Part shown: one piece after another, positions 23,094 through 32,395 of the stretch
How positions within the stretch are numbered: the stretch's first letter is position 1
How the letters are laid out: each line of letters starts with the position of its first letter
DNA from: an uncultured Ilumatobacter sp.
GTDB lineage: Bacteria > Actinomycetota > Acidimicrobiia > Acidimicrobiales > Ilumatobacteraceae
Reading direction: 5' to 3'
NCBI GenBank assembly: GCA_937919625.1
Contig: CALFRK010000028.1
Location: 29,347-93,346 of the forward strand
Length of the DNA stretch: 64,000 nucleotides
The notes under the pieces: model-generated
What the model was told of the DNA's origin: nothing
The model's input: only the letters and a program-made list of their open reading frames with translations
Databases searched by the model: none
Made by a program: the position numbers and the translations under genes

Positions 23094-24152
23094 GTGGCGT
23101 ACCAAGCTGAATACATCTGGCTCGACGGCACCGAGCCGACACCGATGCTCCGGAGCAAGACCAAGATCCTGCACGACGAAGTCTCCGAGCCCCCGATCTG
23201 GGGTTTCGACGGTTCGTCGACCAACCAGGCAACCGGCGACAAATCCGACTGCGTCCTGCGGCCTGTGTTCCAATGTCATGACCCGATCCGCGGAGGTCGC
23301 AACATCCTGGTGATGTGTGAGGTACTGCTGGCGTCGAACATGCGCCCCCACGCCACCAACACTCGCGCCCCCGCAGCACGGGTCGAGAGGAAGTTCGCCC
23401 ACGACCAGATGTGGTTCGGGCTCGAGCAGGAGTACACGATGCTGCGCCTCGACCACACGCCGATCGGCTTCCCCCCAGGTGGCGGTCTGCCCGCTCCGCA
23501 GGGCCCGTATTACTGCGGCGTCGGCGCAGACCACATCATGGGTCGCGAGATCGTCGAACTGCACACCCAAGCGTGCATCGACGCCGGGCTGTCGATCTCT
23601 GGCACCAACCCAGAGGTGATGCCCGGACAATGGGAGTTTCAGATCGGCCCACTCGGCCCAACTGCGGTCGGCGACCAGATGCATGTTGCTCGCTGGCTGT
23701 TGCACCGCATCGCCGAAGACTTCGACGTCCTGATCAGCCTTGCCGCCAAGCCAGAAAAGGGCGACTGGAACGGCGCTGGATGCCACACCAACTTCTCCAC
23801 GATCGCTATGCGCGAGGGGTACGACGCGATCATCGATGCCTGCCAGGCGATCGGCGACAACTTTCTGATGCTCGTCGAGAACTATGGTGACGGCATCAAA
23901 GAACGCCTCACGGGCGCCCACGAGACTGCTCCTTGGAACAAGTTCAGCTATGGCGTGTCGGATCGTGGTTCGTCGATCCGCATCCCGTGGCAGGTCGAGA
24001 AAGACGGCAAGGGCTACGCCGAAGACCGGCGCCCAAACGCCAACATGGACCCGTATCTGGTCGCCGGTCTGATCACCCAGGTCGTGTGCGCCGCAGCCGA
24101 CGCCAAAACCGCAAAGAAGCCAACCAAGAAGACCGTCGCCAAGAAGAAGTGA
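23094..24152 (+). CDS. glnII: Glutamine synthetase, type II (eukaryotic-like)
   Basis: A GTG at 23094, preceded by GGAAGGA, gives 352 aa, close to GlnII of other actinobacteria (about 340). Diagnostic blocks: AEYIWLDGTEPTPMLRSKT, IWGFDGSSTNQATGDKSD, WFGLEQEYTML, GAGCHTNFSTIAMR and DRGSSIRIPWQVEKDGKGYA, then NANMDPYLVAGLI. It makes glutamine from glutamate, ammonia and ATP. After the normal end there is an extra basic tail (AKTAKKPTKKTVAKKK) that looks unlike the family. A strong hairpin separates it from the second synthetase gene. Confidence 0.92.
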   Translation: MAYQAEYIWLDGTEPTPMLRSKTKILHDEVSEPPIWGFDGSSTNQATGDKSDCVLRPVFQCHDPIRGGRNILVMCEVLLASNMRPHATNTRAPAARVERKFAHDQMWFGLEQEYTMLRLDHTPIGFPPGGGLPAPQGPYYCGVGADHIMGREIVELHTQACIDAGLSISGTNPEVMPGQWEFQIGPLGPTAVGDQMHVARWLLHRIAEDFDVLISLAAKPEKGDWNGAGCHTNFSTIAMREGYDAIIDACQAIGDNFLMLVENYGDGIKERLTGAHETAPWNKFSYGVSDRGSSIRIPWQVEKDGKGYAEDRRPNANMDPYLVAGLITQVVCAAADAKTAKKPTKKTVAKKK

Positions 24153-24160
24153 CCCCGCCG

Positions 24161-24196
24161 CAACGCTCGGAGTGTGTAGGCGCACTCCGAGCGTTG
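24161..24196 (+). terminator. Hairpin between glnII and glnA
   Basis: CAACGCTCGGAGTG and CACTCCGAGCGTTG are perfect 14-bp arms around an 8-base loop, nine bases after the glnII stop. It likely terminates glnII and limits read-through into glnA. Confidence 0.8.
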
Positions 24197-24246
24197 GCAA
24201 TCAAGCGAATATTTCAATCGAACTAAAACTCGACCAGACTGGTGAG

Positions 24247-25593
24247 GTGGACGAATTGCTCGATCAGCACCGTGACTATGTGTTGCGGACCGTAGAAGAG
24301 CGTGGCGTCCGACTTGTGCGCCTGTGGTTCACCGACGTACTCGGCGACCTGAAGAGCTTCGCCATCAGCCCAGCCGAGCTCGAGAACGCTCTCGCAGACG
24401 GCATGACTTTCGACGGATCGTCGATCGACGGCTTCTCGCGCATCCAAGAATCCGATGTGCTGGCGGTTCCCGACCCAGACACGTTCGAGTTGATCCCGTG
24501 GAGCGAGCCCGGCGCCGCCGAAGCCCGAGTCTTCTGCGACATACGCAGCCTCGACGGAGACCCGTTCGAGGGGGACCCGCGGCAGGTTCTTCGCCGCACC
24601 GTCAAGGCAGCCCACGATCAGGGTTTCACGTTTTACATTGCCCCCGACATCGAGTTCTTCTATTTCGAGCCGCCCGTCAAGGGCGAGCAGCCGCAACCGC
24701 TCGATCAGGGCGGCTACTTCGACCTCACCACCCGCGATGCCGCCGGCGATCTGCGCAAGGAGACGATTCGCAAGCTCGAGCAGATGAGCATCCCGGTCGA
24801 GTACAGCTTTCACGAGGATTCGCCCAGCCAGCAAGAGATCGACCTCCGCCACACCGACGCCCTGACGATGGCCGACAGCGTGATGACGTTCCGTCTGATC
24901 GTTAAAGAGGTCGCCGCCAGCCAGGGCGTGCACGCCACGTTCATGCCCAAGCCACTCGGGGGTGTGCAGGGCTCGGGTATGCATCTCCACATGTCGCTGT
25001 TCCGCGGTGACGAGAACGCCTTCTACGACGGCGACGACCCGCATGCCCTGTCGCCGCTTGCGAAGTCGTTCATGGCCGGCCTCTTGGTGCACGCCGCCGA
25101 GATCACCGCAATCACCAATCAAACCGTCAACAGCTACAAGCGGCTGGTTCCCGGGTTCGAAGCGCCCGTCCACATCAGCTGGGCCCGCAACAACCGCAGC
25201 GGTCTGATCCGGGTGCCGATCGCCAAGAAGGGCAACCCACTCGCAACCCGCATCGAATACCGGTCGCCCGATCCGGCTTGCAACCCGTATCTGGCGTTCA
25301 GCCTGCTGCTGGCGGCCGGCATGCGCGGCATCGAACAAGGCTACGCGTTGCCCGAAGAGGCCGACGCCAACCTGTTCGAGATGGACGACGCGGCGCTCGC
25401 CAAGCTCGGCATTGCTCAGCTCCCGCAGTCGCTCAGTGATGCCCTCAACACGATGGAGCAATCCGAGTTGGTGCACGACGTTTTGGGCGAACATATTTTT
25501 GAGTGGTTCCTGCGCAATAAGCGCCGCGAGTGGCGCGATTACAAGACCCATGTCAGCCAGTTCGAACTCGATCGTTATCTGAGGTCGGTGTGA
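24247..25593 (+). CDS. glnA: Glutamine synthetase type I (GSI-alpha-like)
   Basis: The GTG at 24247 gives 448 aa, typical for GSI-alpha; the track start at 24172 is inside the hairpin. Blocks: VRLWFTDVLGDLKSFAIS, FDGSSIDGFSRIQESD, the metal site EFFYFEPP, GGVQGSGMHLHMSLFRGD and NRSGLIRVPIAKKG with the Arg of the substrate loop. Where GSI-beta enzymes have the adenylylated Tyr (NLYDL), this has NLFEM, so control by adenylylation is excluded and the beta-specific insertion is missing. Its stop overlaps the GTG of the GlnR-like regulator gene. Confidence 0.92.
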   Translation: MDELLDQHRDYVLRTVEERGVRLVRLWFTDVLGDLKSFAISPAELENALADGMTFDGSSIDGFSRIQESDVLAVPDPDTFELIPWSEPGAAEARVFCDIRSLDGDPFEGDPRQVLRRTVKAAHDQGFTFYIAPDIEFFYFEPPVKGEQPQPLDQGGYFDLTTRDAAGDLRKETIRKLEQMSIPVEYSFHEDSPSQQEIDLRHTDALTMADSVMTFRLIVKEVAASQGVHATFMPKPLGGVQGSGMHLHMSLFRGDENAFYDGDDPHALSPLAKSFMAGLLVHAAEITAITNQTVNSYKRLVPGFEAPVHISWARNNRSGLIRVPIAKKGNPLATRIEYRSPDPACNPYLAFSLLLAAGMRGIEQGYALPEEADANLFEMDDAALAKLGIAQLPQSLSDALNTMEQSELVHDVLGEHIFEWFLRNKRREWRDYKTHVSQFELDRYLRSV

Positions 25594-26303
25594 CCGACAA
25601 TCCAGGATCGCCCGTGGCGAGCATGCTCGCCGTGTTCGCCGATCCGGTTGCGCCCGAGTTGGCGCGCTCGCTCGATCTTGCCGGCTACTCGTGGAAGGGT
25701 GTCGCCTCAGCCGACGAAGCGGCCGACAGCGAGCCAGCCGCCGGTTGGAAGGGTGCGATCGTCGACTGCACCACCGATCCCGAGGGAGCATGGACGTTCG
25801 CCCGAACGATCCGCAAGTCGGATGGCTCACAACTGAACGTCTTGGTGTTGGTGGGCGGCGCCCAAGTAGGCGATCTGGAACTTCGCGACGATCTGTTCGA
25901 CGACTTCTGCCTGTGGCCATTCCACCCCACCGAGTTTGTGGCGCGGTTGCGGCACCTGCTGTGGAGCGCCGGTGACACGCCCGGCCCCCGCGTCGACCTG
26001 GTCGAGTACGGTCAGCTCGTCTTGAACCTTGAGACGTATCAGGCGACGATCGCCGGTCGGCCGCTCGACATGACCTATATGGAGTACGAACTGCTCAAGT
26101 TCCTCGCCCAGAACCCCGGCAAGGTGTTCACCCGCGAGATCCTGTTGTCGCGCGTGTGGGGCTACGAGTACTACGGCGGCGCCCGTACAGTCGACGTGCA
26201 CATCCGGCGCCTGCGCGCCAAGCTGGGCGAAGAACAGGCCAGCCTGATCGCCACCGTGCGATCCGTCGGCTACCGCTTCGGCCAATCCCGCTGGGGCAGC
26301 TGA
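25590..26303 (+). CDS. glnR: GlnR-like orphan OmpR-family response regulator
   Basis: The GTG at 25590 overlaps the glnA stop and gives 237 aa. The C-terminal winged helix is GlnR-like: LVLNLETYQATIAGRPLDMT, FLAQNPGKVFTREILLSRVW, GYEYYGGARTVDVHIRRLRA and VRSVGYRFG. The N-terminal receiver is degenerate: one Asp remains near the usual phospho-site (AIVDCT), but the acidic pair and the invariant Lys (here WPFHP instead of KPF) are lost. GlnR of actinobacteria has the same atypical, unphosphorylated receiver and controls nitrogen genes. Location after two glutamine synthetases supports the call. No sensor kinase gene is nearby. Confidence 0.8.
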   Translation: MTDNPGSPVASMLAVFADPVAPELARSLDLAGYSWKGVASADEAADSEPAAGWKGAIVDCTTDPEGAWTFARTIRKSDGSQLNVLVLVGGAQVGDLELRDDLFDDFCLWPFHPTEFVARLRHLLWSAGDTPGPRVDLVEYGQLVLNLETYQATIAGRPLDMTYMEYELLKFLAQNPGKVFTREILLSRVWGYEYYGGARTVDVHIRRLRAKLGEEQASLIATVRSVGYRFGQSRWGS

Positions 26304-26345
26304 GCCCGCACTGCGGCGGCGGCGGCGCTCAGTCGGTCAGCCGGA

Positions 26346-28046
26346 TCACTCGTCGGAGGCCACCCGCTCCAACGTTCCGGTCATGGTGTCACCCTCCTCG
26401 AAGGTGAGCGTATAGGACACAAGATCAGTCGAGAGATCGACCACGGCATCGAAGGGCGCCGTCAGCCCGTTGAAGTCCTCGATCGTGATGAAGCCTCCGT
26501 CCTCCTCGTCACAATGCCCCGAAGCGCTCAATGTCAACAGCCCGGTGCCCGACGCGGACCAGCCCAGCTCCTCGCTCACCGGCACGACGAATGTTGCATC
26601 GAGTCCCATTCCGAGCGTGACACTGCCTCCCTCACAGGGCCCGACCACCACCATATTGCCCGCCAGGCCCTGCACTGTTCCGTCAGCGATGGCCAGACGG
26701 ACCTCGTTCTCCATCACCGTCTCGGTGCCTTCGAACTCGAACGCGCCGAGATCCAGTGGGCCGACGTACTCGCCGTTCACGTCGCGACCGGAGGAGTCGC
26801 CTTCGCCGGCCGAGACCGGCACCAGTTCGCTGTCGACCTCCTCGCTGTCGTCGTCTGGGTCCTGCTGGCTGTCGACGAACGCCTGCAGCTTCTCGGGGTC
26901 GCCGAACAACGTGCACGGCGTCGAGGTGTTCGGTGTCGGGTCGCCTGCTGCCGTCGCGTCGAGTTGGATCCGTCGGGCTGCACCGGCCAACCGGCCGCAG
27001 ATCTTACCGATCCGTTCGAGCGAACGACCCAGCATCGCCGCATGCACCCGATCGCGCATGCGCCGAAAGTCGGTGGGATCGATGGCGCCGAGCGCGACGC
27101 CCACGTTGGCCTGGAGCGGCGTGAGAGCATCGCGCGCCAGCGCGTCGGCGATGACATCCCGGTCGGGCGAGCCCCCGCCGCGCGGCGCGAAGATCCGATC
27201 GAGCATGGCGTCGGCAGCCTGTTCGAGGGCCGCATCGGCTCGTACCGTGCGGGTTGCCTCGAGGCCTTCGCCGATCCCCCCGGTCAGCGAGTCGAGTTCT
27301 CCGATCACGGTCCTCGCCGCGCCCACCGCCTCCGACGTCGCCGCCTCGACCTTATCGAGTTCGGCGCGCGCCACGTTCGAGATGTTGCCGAGTGTTCGTC
27401 CGAGAGGGCCGTTGAGCAGGCCACCCAGCGCGGCGTACCGGTCGAGGCGGTCGAGCTTGCCTCGCAGGTCGGCGACGAGATTGTTGATCGGGTTACCGCC
27501 CTCGATTGCGGTCCGCGCCTGCTCGAATGCATCGCGCACATCCTCGATCGCCTCCTTGGCCCGCTCGAGCCCGCGACGCATCCGGGGCACACGGAGCAGG
27601 GCGCCGGTCAGCTCTTGCTTCAGCTTCGACTCGAACCCGAACTTCGCTGCCCGCTTCTCGTCCTCGGTGATGTCGAGCGCAGCGTCGCGCTCGGCCTGCA
27701 GACGTGCCATCACCCTCTGATAGGCGCGCACCTGCGACGACTCCAGGCCAAGTTGCTCGCGGTTGAGCAGCTGTCGACGAGCCGTCTCGATCTGGGCGTC
27801 GTAGTAGGCGCGCAGGTCGCCTTGGACCGAACGTGCATCACGGTAGACGCGGTTCCGGCCGGACAAGCCCTTGAAGATCCTGATACCAGCGAGCACCTGG
27901 CGTGCCCCTGGCGGCAGGGCGTCCTCAATCGCGCCGATCGCCGGAGCCGCGGCAGGAGCGGCGGCGGCGTTCGCCGACGGACCGACGCTGGCGCCGAACG
28001 GTAGGGCGACGGTCAACAGCGCTACGAGCGATCGTCGTAGGTTCAT
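26346..28046 (-). CDS. Secreted helical (coiled-coil) protein, unknown function
   Basis: The ATG at 28046 with an AGGAGG ribosome site gives 566 aa. A cleavable signal peptide (RRSLVALLTVALPFGAS) is followed by about 330 residues of charged, helix-rich sequence with coiled-coil character (RAYYDAQIETARRQLLNREQ, then LQAERDAALDITEDEKRAAK, KEAIEDVRDAFEQARTAIEG). After an acidic linker a C-terminal beta domain of about 150 residues has two Cys (VGPCEGGSV, SGHCDEEDG). The start overlaps the stop of the upstream lipoprotein gene (ATGA), so the two are coupled. The large plus-strand ORFs over this gene are antisense shadows. No family recognised. Confidence 0.75.
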   Translation of the reverse strand: MNLRRSLVALLTVALPFGASVGPSANAAAAPAAAPAIGAIEDALPPGARQVLAGIRIFKGLSGRNRVYRDARSVQGDLRAYYDAQIETARRQLLNREQLGLESSQVRAYQRVMARLQAERDAALDITEDEKRAAKFGFESKLKQELTGALLRVPRMRRGLERAKEAIEDVRDAFEQARTAIEGGNPINNLVADLRGKLDRLDRYAALGGLLNGPLGRTLGNISNVARAELDKVEAATSEAVGAARTVIGELDSLTGGIGEGLEATRTVRADAALEQAADAMLDRIFAPRGGGSPDRDVIADALARDALTPLQANVGVALGAIDPTDFRRMRDRVHAAMLGRSLERIGKICGRLAGAARRIQLDATAAGDPTPNTSTPCTLFGDPEKLQAFVDSQQDPDDDSEEVDSELVPVSAGEGDSSGRDVNGEYVGPLDLGAFEFEGTETVMENEVRLAIADGTVQGLAGNMVVVGPCEGGSVTLGMGLDATFVVPVSEELGWSASGTGLLTLSASGHCDEEDGGFITIEDFNGLTAPFDAVVDLSTDLVSYTLTFEEGDTMTGTLERVASDE

Positions 28047-28603
28047 CCGTCGACCTCCTGCTCGCCGGGTGCAAGCGGGAATGCCTCGACATAGATCAGC
28101 CGGTCGTCGACGAAGGCCAGGGCGAGCTGCTCGCCGGCCCACAGTTCGGCACCTTCAACTTCGAAGTCGGCCGCCGACTCGATCGGCTCAAGGTCGACGT
28201 CGCCAAGGGTCGCCAAGGTGTCGTCCACCGAGGCAAGCATCGTGAACTCGGTCGGTTCGTAGGTCAACGGGAGCAGCGTGCCGTCGGGCAGCGCGCCGAT
28301 CTGGATGTCCCACAGCAGCTCGCCATCGACGAAGTCGATCTGGGTGTTCGCCGAGTAGTACGACCACGATTCGAACCGCGAGATAGTTCCGTCGAACTCG
28401 TCGACGGTGATCACGAACGCCTCGGGTCCGCCGAGTTCGCTCAGGATCGCCGGGCGCCGATCGATCGACTCGGCCTCGACCGGAGCGTCGGGCAGTTGCT
28501 CGGCGAGGTCGCCACCACCTTGGGAATCGCCGCCACCACCGCAGGCGACGAGCGCTACCGCCCCTACCAACGTCACGAACGCTTTGAGCGCCGCTCTGTT
28601 CAT
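28043..28603 (-). CDS. Small lipoprotein coupled to the helical secreted protein
   Basis: 186 aa with a clear lipoprotein signal (MNRAALKAFVTLVGAVALVAC) and a Gly-rich tether. The mature part has paired strands such as RFESWSYYSANTQIDFVDGE and ALAFVDDRLIYVEAFPL, resembling a small beta-barrel or sandwich. Its stop overlaps the start of the helical secreted protein gene, so both are probably made together and may interact at the cell surface. No family recognised. Confidence 0.75.
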   Translation of the reverse strand: MNRAALKAFVTLVGAVALVACGGGGDSQGGGDLAEQLPDAPVEAESIDRRPAILSELGGPEAFVITVDEFDGTISRFESWSYYSANTQIDFVDGELLWDIQIGALPDGTLLPLTYEPTEFTMLASVDDTLATLGDVDLEPIESAADFEVEGAELWAGEQLALAFVDDRLIYVEAFPLAPGEQEVDG

Positions 28604-28775
28604 CGCCCGCTCCTCCCATGGCTACGAATTACTCGTGACGCTAGCCCGATCGCCTTCGGCGGGAAAATGCAGAAGACAGACCGCCCTACTTGGGACTGAG
28701 CTTGCTGCAGACGTCCGACCCGTCCGGCGACGTTTCCAGTGTGACACCGCGCCACTCTCGAGAAACCATGCAGTT

Positions 28776-28800
28776 GTGAGTTGTGCCTGGCACAACTCAC
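28776..28800 (-). terminator. 25-bp palindrome after the SGNH gene
   Basis: GTGAGTTGTGCC and GGCACAACTCAC are perfect 12-bp arms flanking one base, three bases past the SGNH hydrolase stop on the minus strand. Confidence 0.75.
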
Positions 28801-28803
28801 AAC

Positions 28804-29586
28804 TCAGTCGGCGAACGTGGCGTCGATGGCGGTGACGATCGAGTCGGCGAACAGCTGCTGGCCATCCGCCGTGAGATGCACGCCGTCACGGGTGATGATG
28901 CCTGGGTTGTCGGCCTGGGTGTGCCAATCGACGACCGCACCAACACCCCGGCGGCGCCCCAACTCCAAACGGATCGCCTCGTTGGCTTCAACGATCTTGC
29001 CGTCACGATCACGAATCCAAAGGTCGACCCAGATCACCGAGGCGTTCACCGGGAGTAGGTCGAGCATCACATTCATGTCCTCCCGGAATACATCGGTGCC
29101 GGTCTGGGCGCCGACATCGTTGGTTCCGAGTGCGAACACCCATAACTCGGGCTGGGCGTCTTGAAGCACGGCCTCGATCGATGCCGTCGCCGGCGGCACC
29201 TCGCTCGAGCCGCTGGTCATCCTTCGGTTCTCTGCACCGTCGACGATGAACAGTTCGATCCCTGCCAATTCCAGCGCCGCCGAAATCTCCTCTTGGGCAG
29301 ACAAGGTCAGCGAGTCACCGATCACAGCCACCGATCGCGGCCGAGCGGGCAGGGGCGGCCCGCTCACGACGTCGATCGACGCCAAGAGGTCGTTAAAGAG
29401 ACCATTCGCCGAGAGTTCGGTGTCGGACTCTCCGTTCTGGGGGGCGGCCTGCGCCGAGCCTGCCGCCGCAATAGCAGGCTCGATCGCGATGCTTCGCGAT
29501 TCGATCACCTCGACCCCAGCGGTCACCTCTGCGGCACTGCAGCCGGCAACCAACAGCAGGCACGAGAGCAGGACAAGGCGGGGCAC
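28804..29586 (-). CDS. SGNH/GDSL-family hydrolase lipoprotein
   Basis: A GTG at 29586 opens a lipoprotein signal (VPRLVLLSCLLLVAGC) and gives 260 aa; the track start at 29784 overlaps the deaminase gene. Block I is AVIGDSLTLSA with the nucleophilic Ser, block III is ALGTNDVG with the oxyanion Asn, and block V is RDGVHLTADGQQ with the Asp-His pair. These are lipases/acylesterases; here anchored outside the membrane, perhaps acting on cell-envelope acyl or acetyl groups. It follows the deaminase gene on the same strand with 61 bases between. Confidence 0.8.
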   Translation of the reverse strand: MPRLVLLSCLLLVAGCSAAEVTAGVEVIESRSIAIEPAIAAAGSAQAAPQNGESDTELSANGLFNDLLASIDVVSGPPLPARPRSVAVIGDSLTLSAQEEISAALELAGIELFIVDGAENRRMTSGSSEVPPATASIEAVLQDAQPELWVFALGTNDVGAQTGTDVFREDMNVMLDLLPVNASVIWVDLWIRDRDGKIVEANEAIRLELGRRRGVGAVVDWHTQADNPGIITRDGVHLTADGQQLFADSIVTAIDATFAD

Positions 29587-29647
29587 AGCGACCCATTCTG
29601 TCCGGTCGGTCGCGCTGATGGGTGGCACCCGTCCGACAACCACACGT

Positions 29648-31006
29648 TCACCCCAGCTGCTGGATGCGACGAGCCATGCCATCGTGTGCGACCAGCATCT
29701 GATCGAGGCGCGACGACACCAGCACCCCACCCCGAACCACCGGGCGGCCCTGAACGATCGTGTCGCGAGCCCCGGTTGGCCCACATCTCAGCCAAGCCTC
29801 GACCGGGTCTGCCAGCGCTCCGGCAAATGAGGGTCCGGTCAGCGACCACACGGCGACGTCCCCTGCGGCGCCCGGCTCGATCACGCCCAGCTCACCGGTA
29901 CGCCCGAGGCAAGCTGCACCTCCGAGTGTGGCGATCTCGAGAGCCATCCGGGCGGTCCCGGCGGCGACGCCGTTGCGCAGCTTGGCGAGCAGCATCGCCT
30001 GGCGGGCCTCAAGCCACAGCGAGGCCGAGTCGGCCGACGACGAACCGTCGACCCCGAGTCCGACGTGCACGCCCGCAGCCCTCAGATCGACGACCGGCGA
30101 GATACCGGACGCCAGGATCAGATTGCTGGACGGACAGTGGGCGACGCCCACGCCGGCGGCCCCGAGACGCACGATCTCGTCGGCGTTCGGCATCACACAA
30201 TGCGCCACCCAGGTTCGATCGCTGGCCCAACCGGTGCGCTCGAGGTACTCCATCGGCCGACACCCGAAGGTGGCCAGGCTGAACTCGTTATCCTCCGCGT
30301 TTTCGGCGAAGTGGGTATGCAGCCTGACGTCCAGCCGTTCGGCCAACTCAGCGGTGCGCACCATCAGGTCCTCGGTCACGCTGAACGGCGAACAGGGCGC
30401 CAGCGCCACCCGCGTCATGGCCCCCCAGGAACGATCGTGATGGCGCTCCACAGCTGCTTCGCTGGCGGCGAGGATCGAGTCGTCGTCGTCGACCACGTTG
30501 TCGGGCGGCAAGCCACCGTCCTTCTCGCTGAGCGACATCGACCCGCGGGTCGGGTGAAACCGGACACCGAGATCTCTGGCCGCCTCGATCTCCGCCGTCA
30601 GCAGGTCGCCCGCACCCCTGGGATGCAGGTATAGGTGATCGGCAGAGGTGGTGCACCCAGACATCGCCAACTCGGCCAGACCCACCCAGGTAGACACATA
30701 CACCGACTCGGTGTCGATCGCCGCCCAGAGCGGATACAGCGACTGGAGCCATCCGAACAGCGGCTTGTCTGTCATCGGCGGAAAGGCGCGTGTGAGGTTT
30801 TGGTACAGGTGATGATGGGCGTTGATCAGCCCGGGTGTCACCAGACAATCGGTGGCGTCGATGGTGTCGGTTGCAACCGGGGGCTCGCCGACACCCACCG
30901 CTTCGATCAGACCATCGGTGATCGCCACCCAGCCGCCAGATAGCTCGCGCCGGGCCCCATCGAGTGTGGCGACGCAACGGGCATTGCGGATCACCAAGCC
31001 GGTCAT
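29648..31006 (-). CDS. 8-oxoguanine deaminase (amidohydrolase superfamily)
   Basis: The ATG at 31006 gives 452 aa. Metal and substrate motifs follow the 8-oxoguanine/atrazine-chlorohydrolase-like group: TPGLINAHHHLYQNLTRAFP, DVRLHTHFAENAEDN, WVAHCVMPNADE, VAHCPSSNLILASGISPV and LGVDGSSSADSASLW. Amidohydrolases of this subgroup deaminate oxidised guanine to urate. With two xanthine-dehydrogenase-like genes in the window a purine salvage or breakdown role fits. The start overlaps the stop of the PLP decarboxylase gene (ATGA). Confidence 0.8.
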   Translation of the reverse strand: MTGLVIRNARCVATLDGARRELSGGWVAITDGLIEAVGVGEPPVATDTIDATDCLVTPGLINAHHHLYQNLTRAFPPMTDKPLFGWLQSLYPLWAAIDTESVYVSTWVGLAELAMSGCTTSADHLYLHPRGAGDLLTAEIEAARDLGVRFHPTRGSMSLSEKDGGLPPDNVVDDDDSILAASEAAVERHHDRSWGAMTRVALAPCSPFSVTEDLMVRTAELAERLDVRLHTHFAENAEDNEFSLATFGCRPMEYLERTGWASDRTWVAHCVMPNADEIVRLGAAGVGVAHCPSSNLILASGISPVVDLRAAGVHVGLGVDGSSSADSASLWLEARQAMLLAKLRNGVAAGTARMALEIATLGGAACLGRTGELGVIEPGAAGDVAVWSLTGPSFAGALADPVEAWLRCGPTGARDTIVQGRPVVRGGVLVSSRLDQMLVAHDGMARRIQQLG

Positions 31007-32364
31007 GCGAGAGACTCTACGATCATGGCTAGGTCGGCGACCGTTGTGAGCGGGTTCACGACGCAATAGCGCAGCACGGTTTCCCCGTGCCACGATGTCG
31101 GCACGACGAACGCTTGCTGGGCGGCCAGCAGCTCGCTGCTCCACTGATGGTATTGCTCGCTGGTCCACTCCTTTCGGCGAAACACCACGACCGACAACTC
31201 GGGTTCGAGCACTAGCTCACAGTGCTCGCTCTGACGGATTAAATCGGCACCGCCGTGGGCCACCTCCAGCGTCGTCTCGATCGCTGACCGGTAGGCATCA
31301 GTGCCATACGTGGCGAGGCTGAACCACAACGGAAGCCCGCGCGCCCGGCGCGACAGATGATGGGCGTAGTCGCTGGGATTCCACTGATCGTCTTGTAACA
31401 CGTCGAGATACTCGGCTTGCTGAGAGTGGGCGGCCTTGGCGATGTGCGGGTCGCGATACAGGAGGGCACAACTGTCGAATGGCGCGAACAGCCATTTGTG
31501 CGGATCGACGATGAAGCTGTCGGCACGCTCGATGCCATCGAACAGCGACCGTACCGAGGGCGCCGCCAGGGCAGCGCCCCCGTAGGCGCCGTCGATGTGC
31601 AGCCAAAGGTTGTACCGCTCGCACATATCGGCGGCACCCGACAGATCGTCGACAATTCCGGCGTTGGTTGTTCCGCTGGTGGCGACGATCGCAAACAACC
31701 GCCGTCGGTCGTCTGGCGCCAACGTCTCGAGTGCGCCCGCCAGCTCGCGACCATGCATCCGCCCGGCTGCGTCGGCAGGCACGAGCACAACATCGGCATC
31801 CATCGCCCGACCCGCCTGCGCCACCGACGAGTGAGCGCCCCTGGAGGCGACTATCAGACCGCGGGTGCGGTCGTGGGCGCCGTCGGCGTCGTGGCGCCAT
31901 TTCCAGCGGGCGGCGATCAGGGCACTCAGGTTGCCCGCCGTGCCGCCGCTGACGAACACTCCCCCAGCCCCGGCAGGAAAGCCCGCCAGGTCAGCGATCC
32001 AACGCAAAGCCTCGTTCTCGGCGAAGACGGCACCGCCGCCCTCCATCCACGAGCCGGCGTAGATGCTAGAGGCGCCGACCACGAGGTCGAACAGGATCGA
32101 TGCCTCGGTGGGCGCCGCCGGCACGAATGAGAGAAAGCGAGGATGGTCGACCGAGATGCACGCAGGGGCGAGCACGTCGCCAAACACCCGGAGTGCCTCG
32201 AGCCCACCGATCCCTTGTGACGTGACCGTACGACCCGCCATCGCCTGCAACTCGGTGGGAGTGCGTGGCCCGTCGAGCGGAGGAGGATCGAGCCGGACGC
32301 GGTCGATCGAGTACCTCACGATCGCTTGGGTCAGCACCTCGATCGACGAGTCATGAAGATGCAT
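31003..32364 (-). CDS. PLP-dependent amino-acid decarboxylase (group II)
   Basis: 453 aa. Typical group II decarboxylase features: HPRFLSFVPAAPTEASILFD, GVFVSGGTAGNLSALIAARW, then ATSGTTNAGIVDDLSG, LHIDGAYGGAALAAP (PLP-binding Asp) and SFIVDPHKWLFAPFDSCALL with the Schiff-base Lys. The family includes aromatic L-amino-acid, glutamate and diaminobutyrate decarboxylases; the substrate is not clear from sequence. It is coupled to the 8-oxoguanine deaminase gene by a four-base overlap, so the two enzymes may work in one pathway or share an operon only. Confidence 0.82.
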   Translation of the reverse strand: MHLHDSSIEVLTQAIVRYSIDRVRLDPPPLDGPRTPTELQAMAGRTVTSQGIGGLEALRVFGDVLAPACISVDHPRFLSFVPAAPTEASILFDLVVGASSIYAGSWMEGGGAVFAENEALRWIADLAGFPAGAGGVFVSGGTAGNLSALIAARWKWRHDADGAHDRTRGLIVASRGAHSSVAQAGRAMDADVVLVPADAAGRMHGRELAGALETLAPDDRRRLFAIVATSGTTNAGIVDDLSGAADMCERYNLWLHIDGAYGGAALAAPSVRSLFDGIERADSFIVDPHKWLFAPFDSCALLYRDPHIAKAAHSQQAEYLDVLQDDQWNPSDYAHHLSRRARGLPLWFSLATYGTDAYRSAIETTLEVAHGGADLIRQSEHCELVLEPELSVVVFRRKEWTSEQYHQWSSELLAAQQAFVVPTSWHGETVLRYCVVNPLTTVADLAMIVESLA

Positions 32365-32395
32365 GCCCGCGAGTTTGCCAGAGGCAGAGCAAAAC

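Noticed and set aside
24223-25920. 565-aa minus-strand ORF
   Set aside because: Antisense to the type I glutamine synthetase and the GlnR-like gene; no family content.
26470-28004. Two plus-strand ORFs of 416 and 496 aa
   Set aside because: Antisense to the secreted helical protein gene, which has a signal peptide and an AGGAGG ribosome site.
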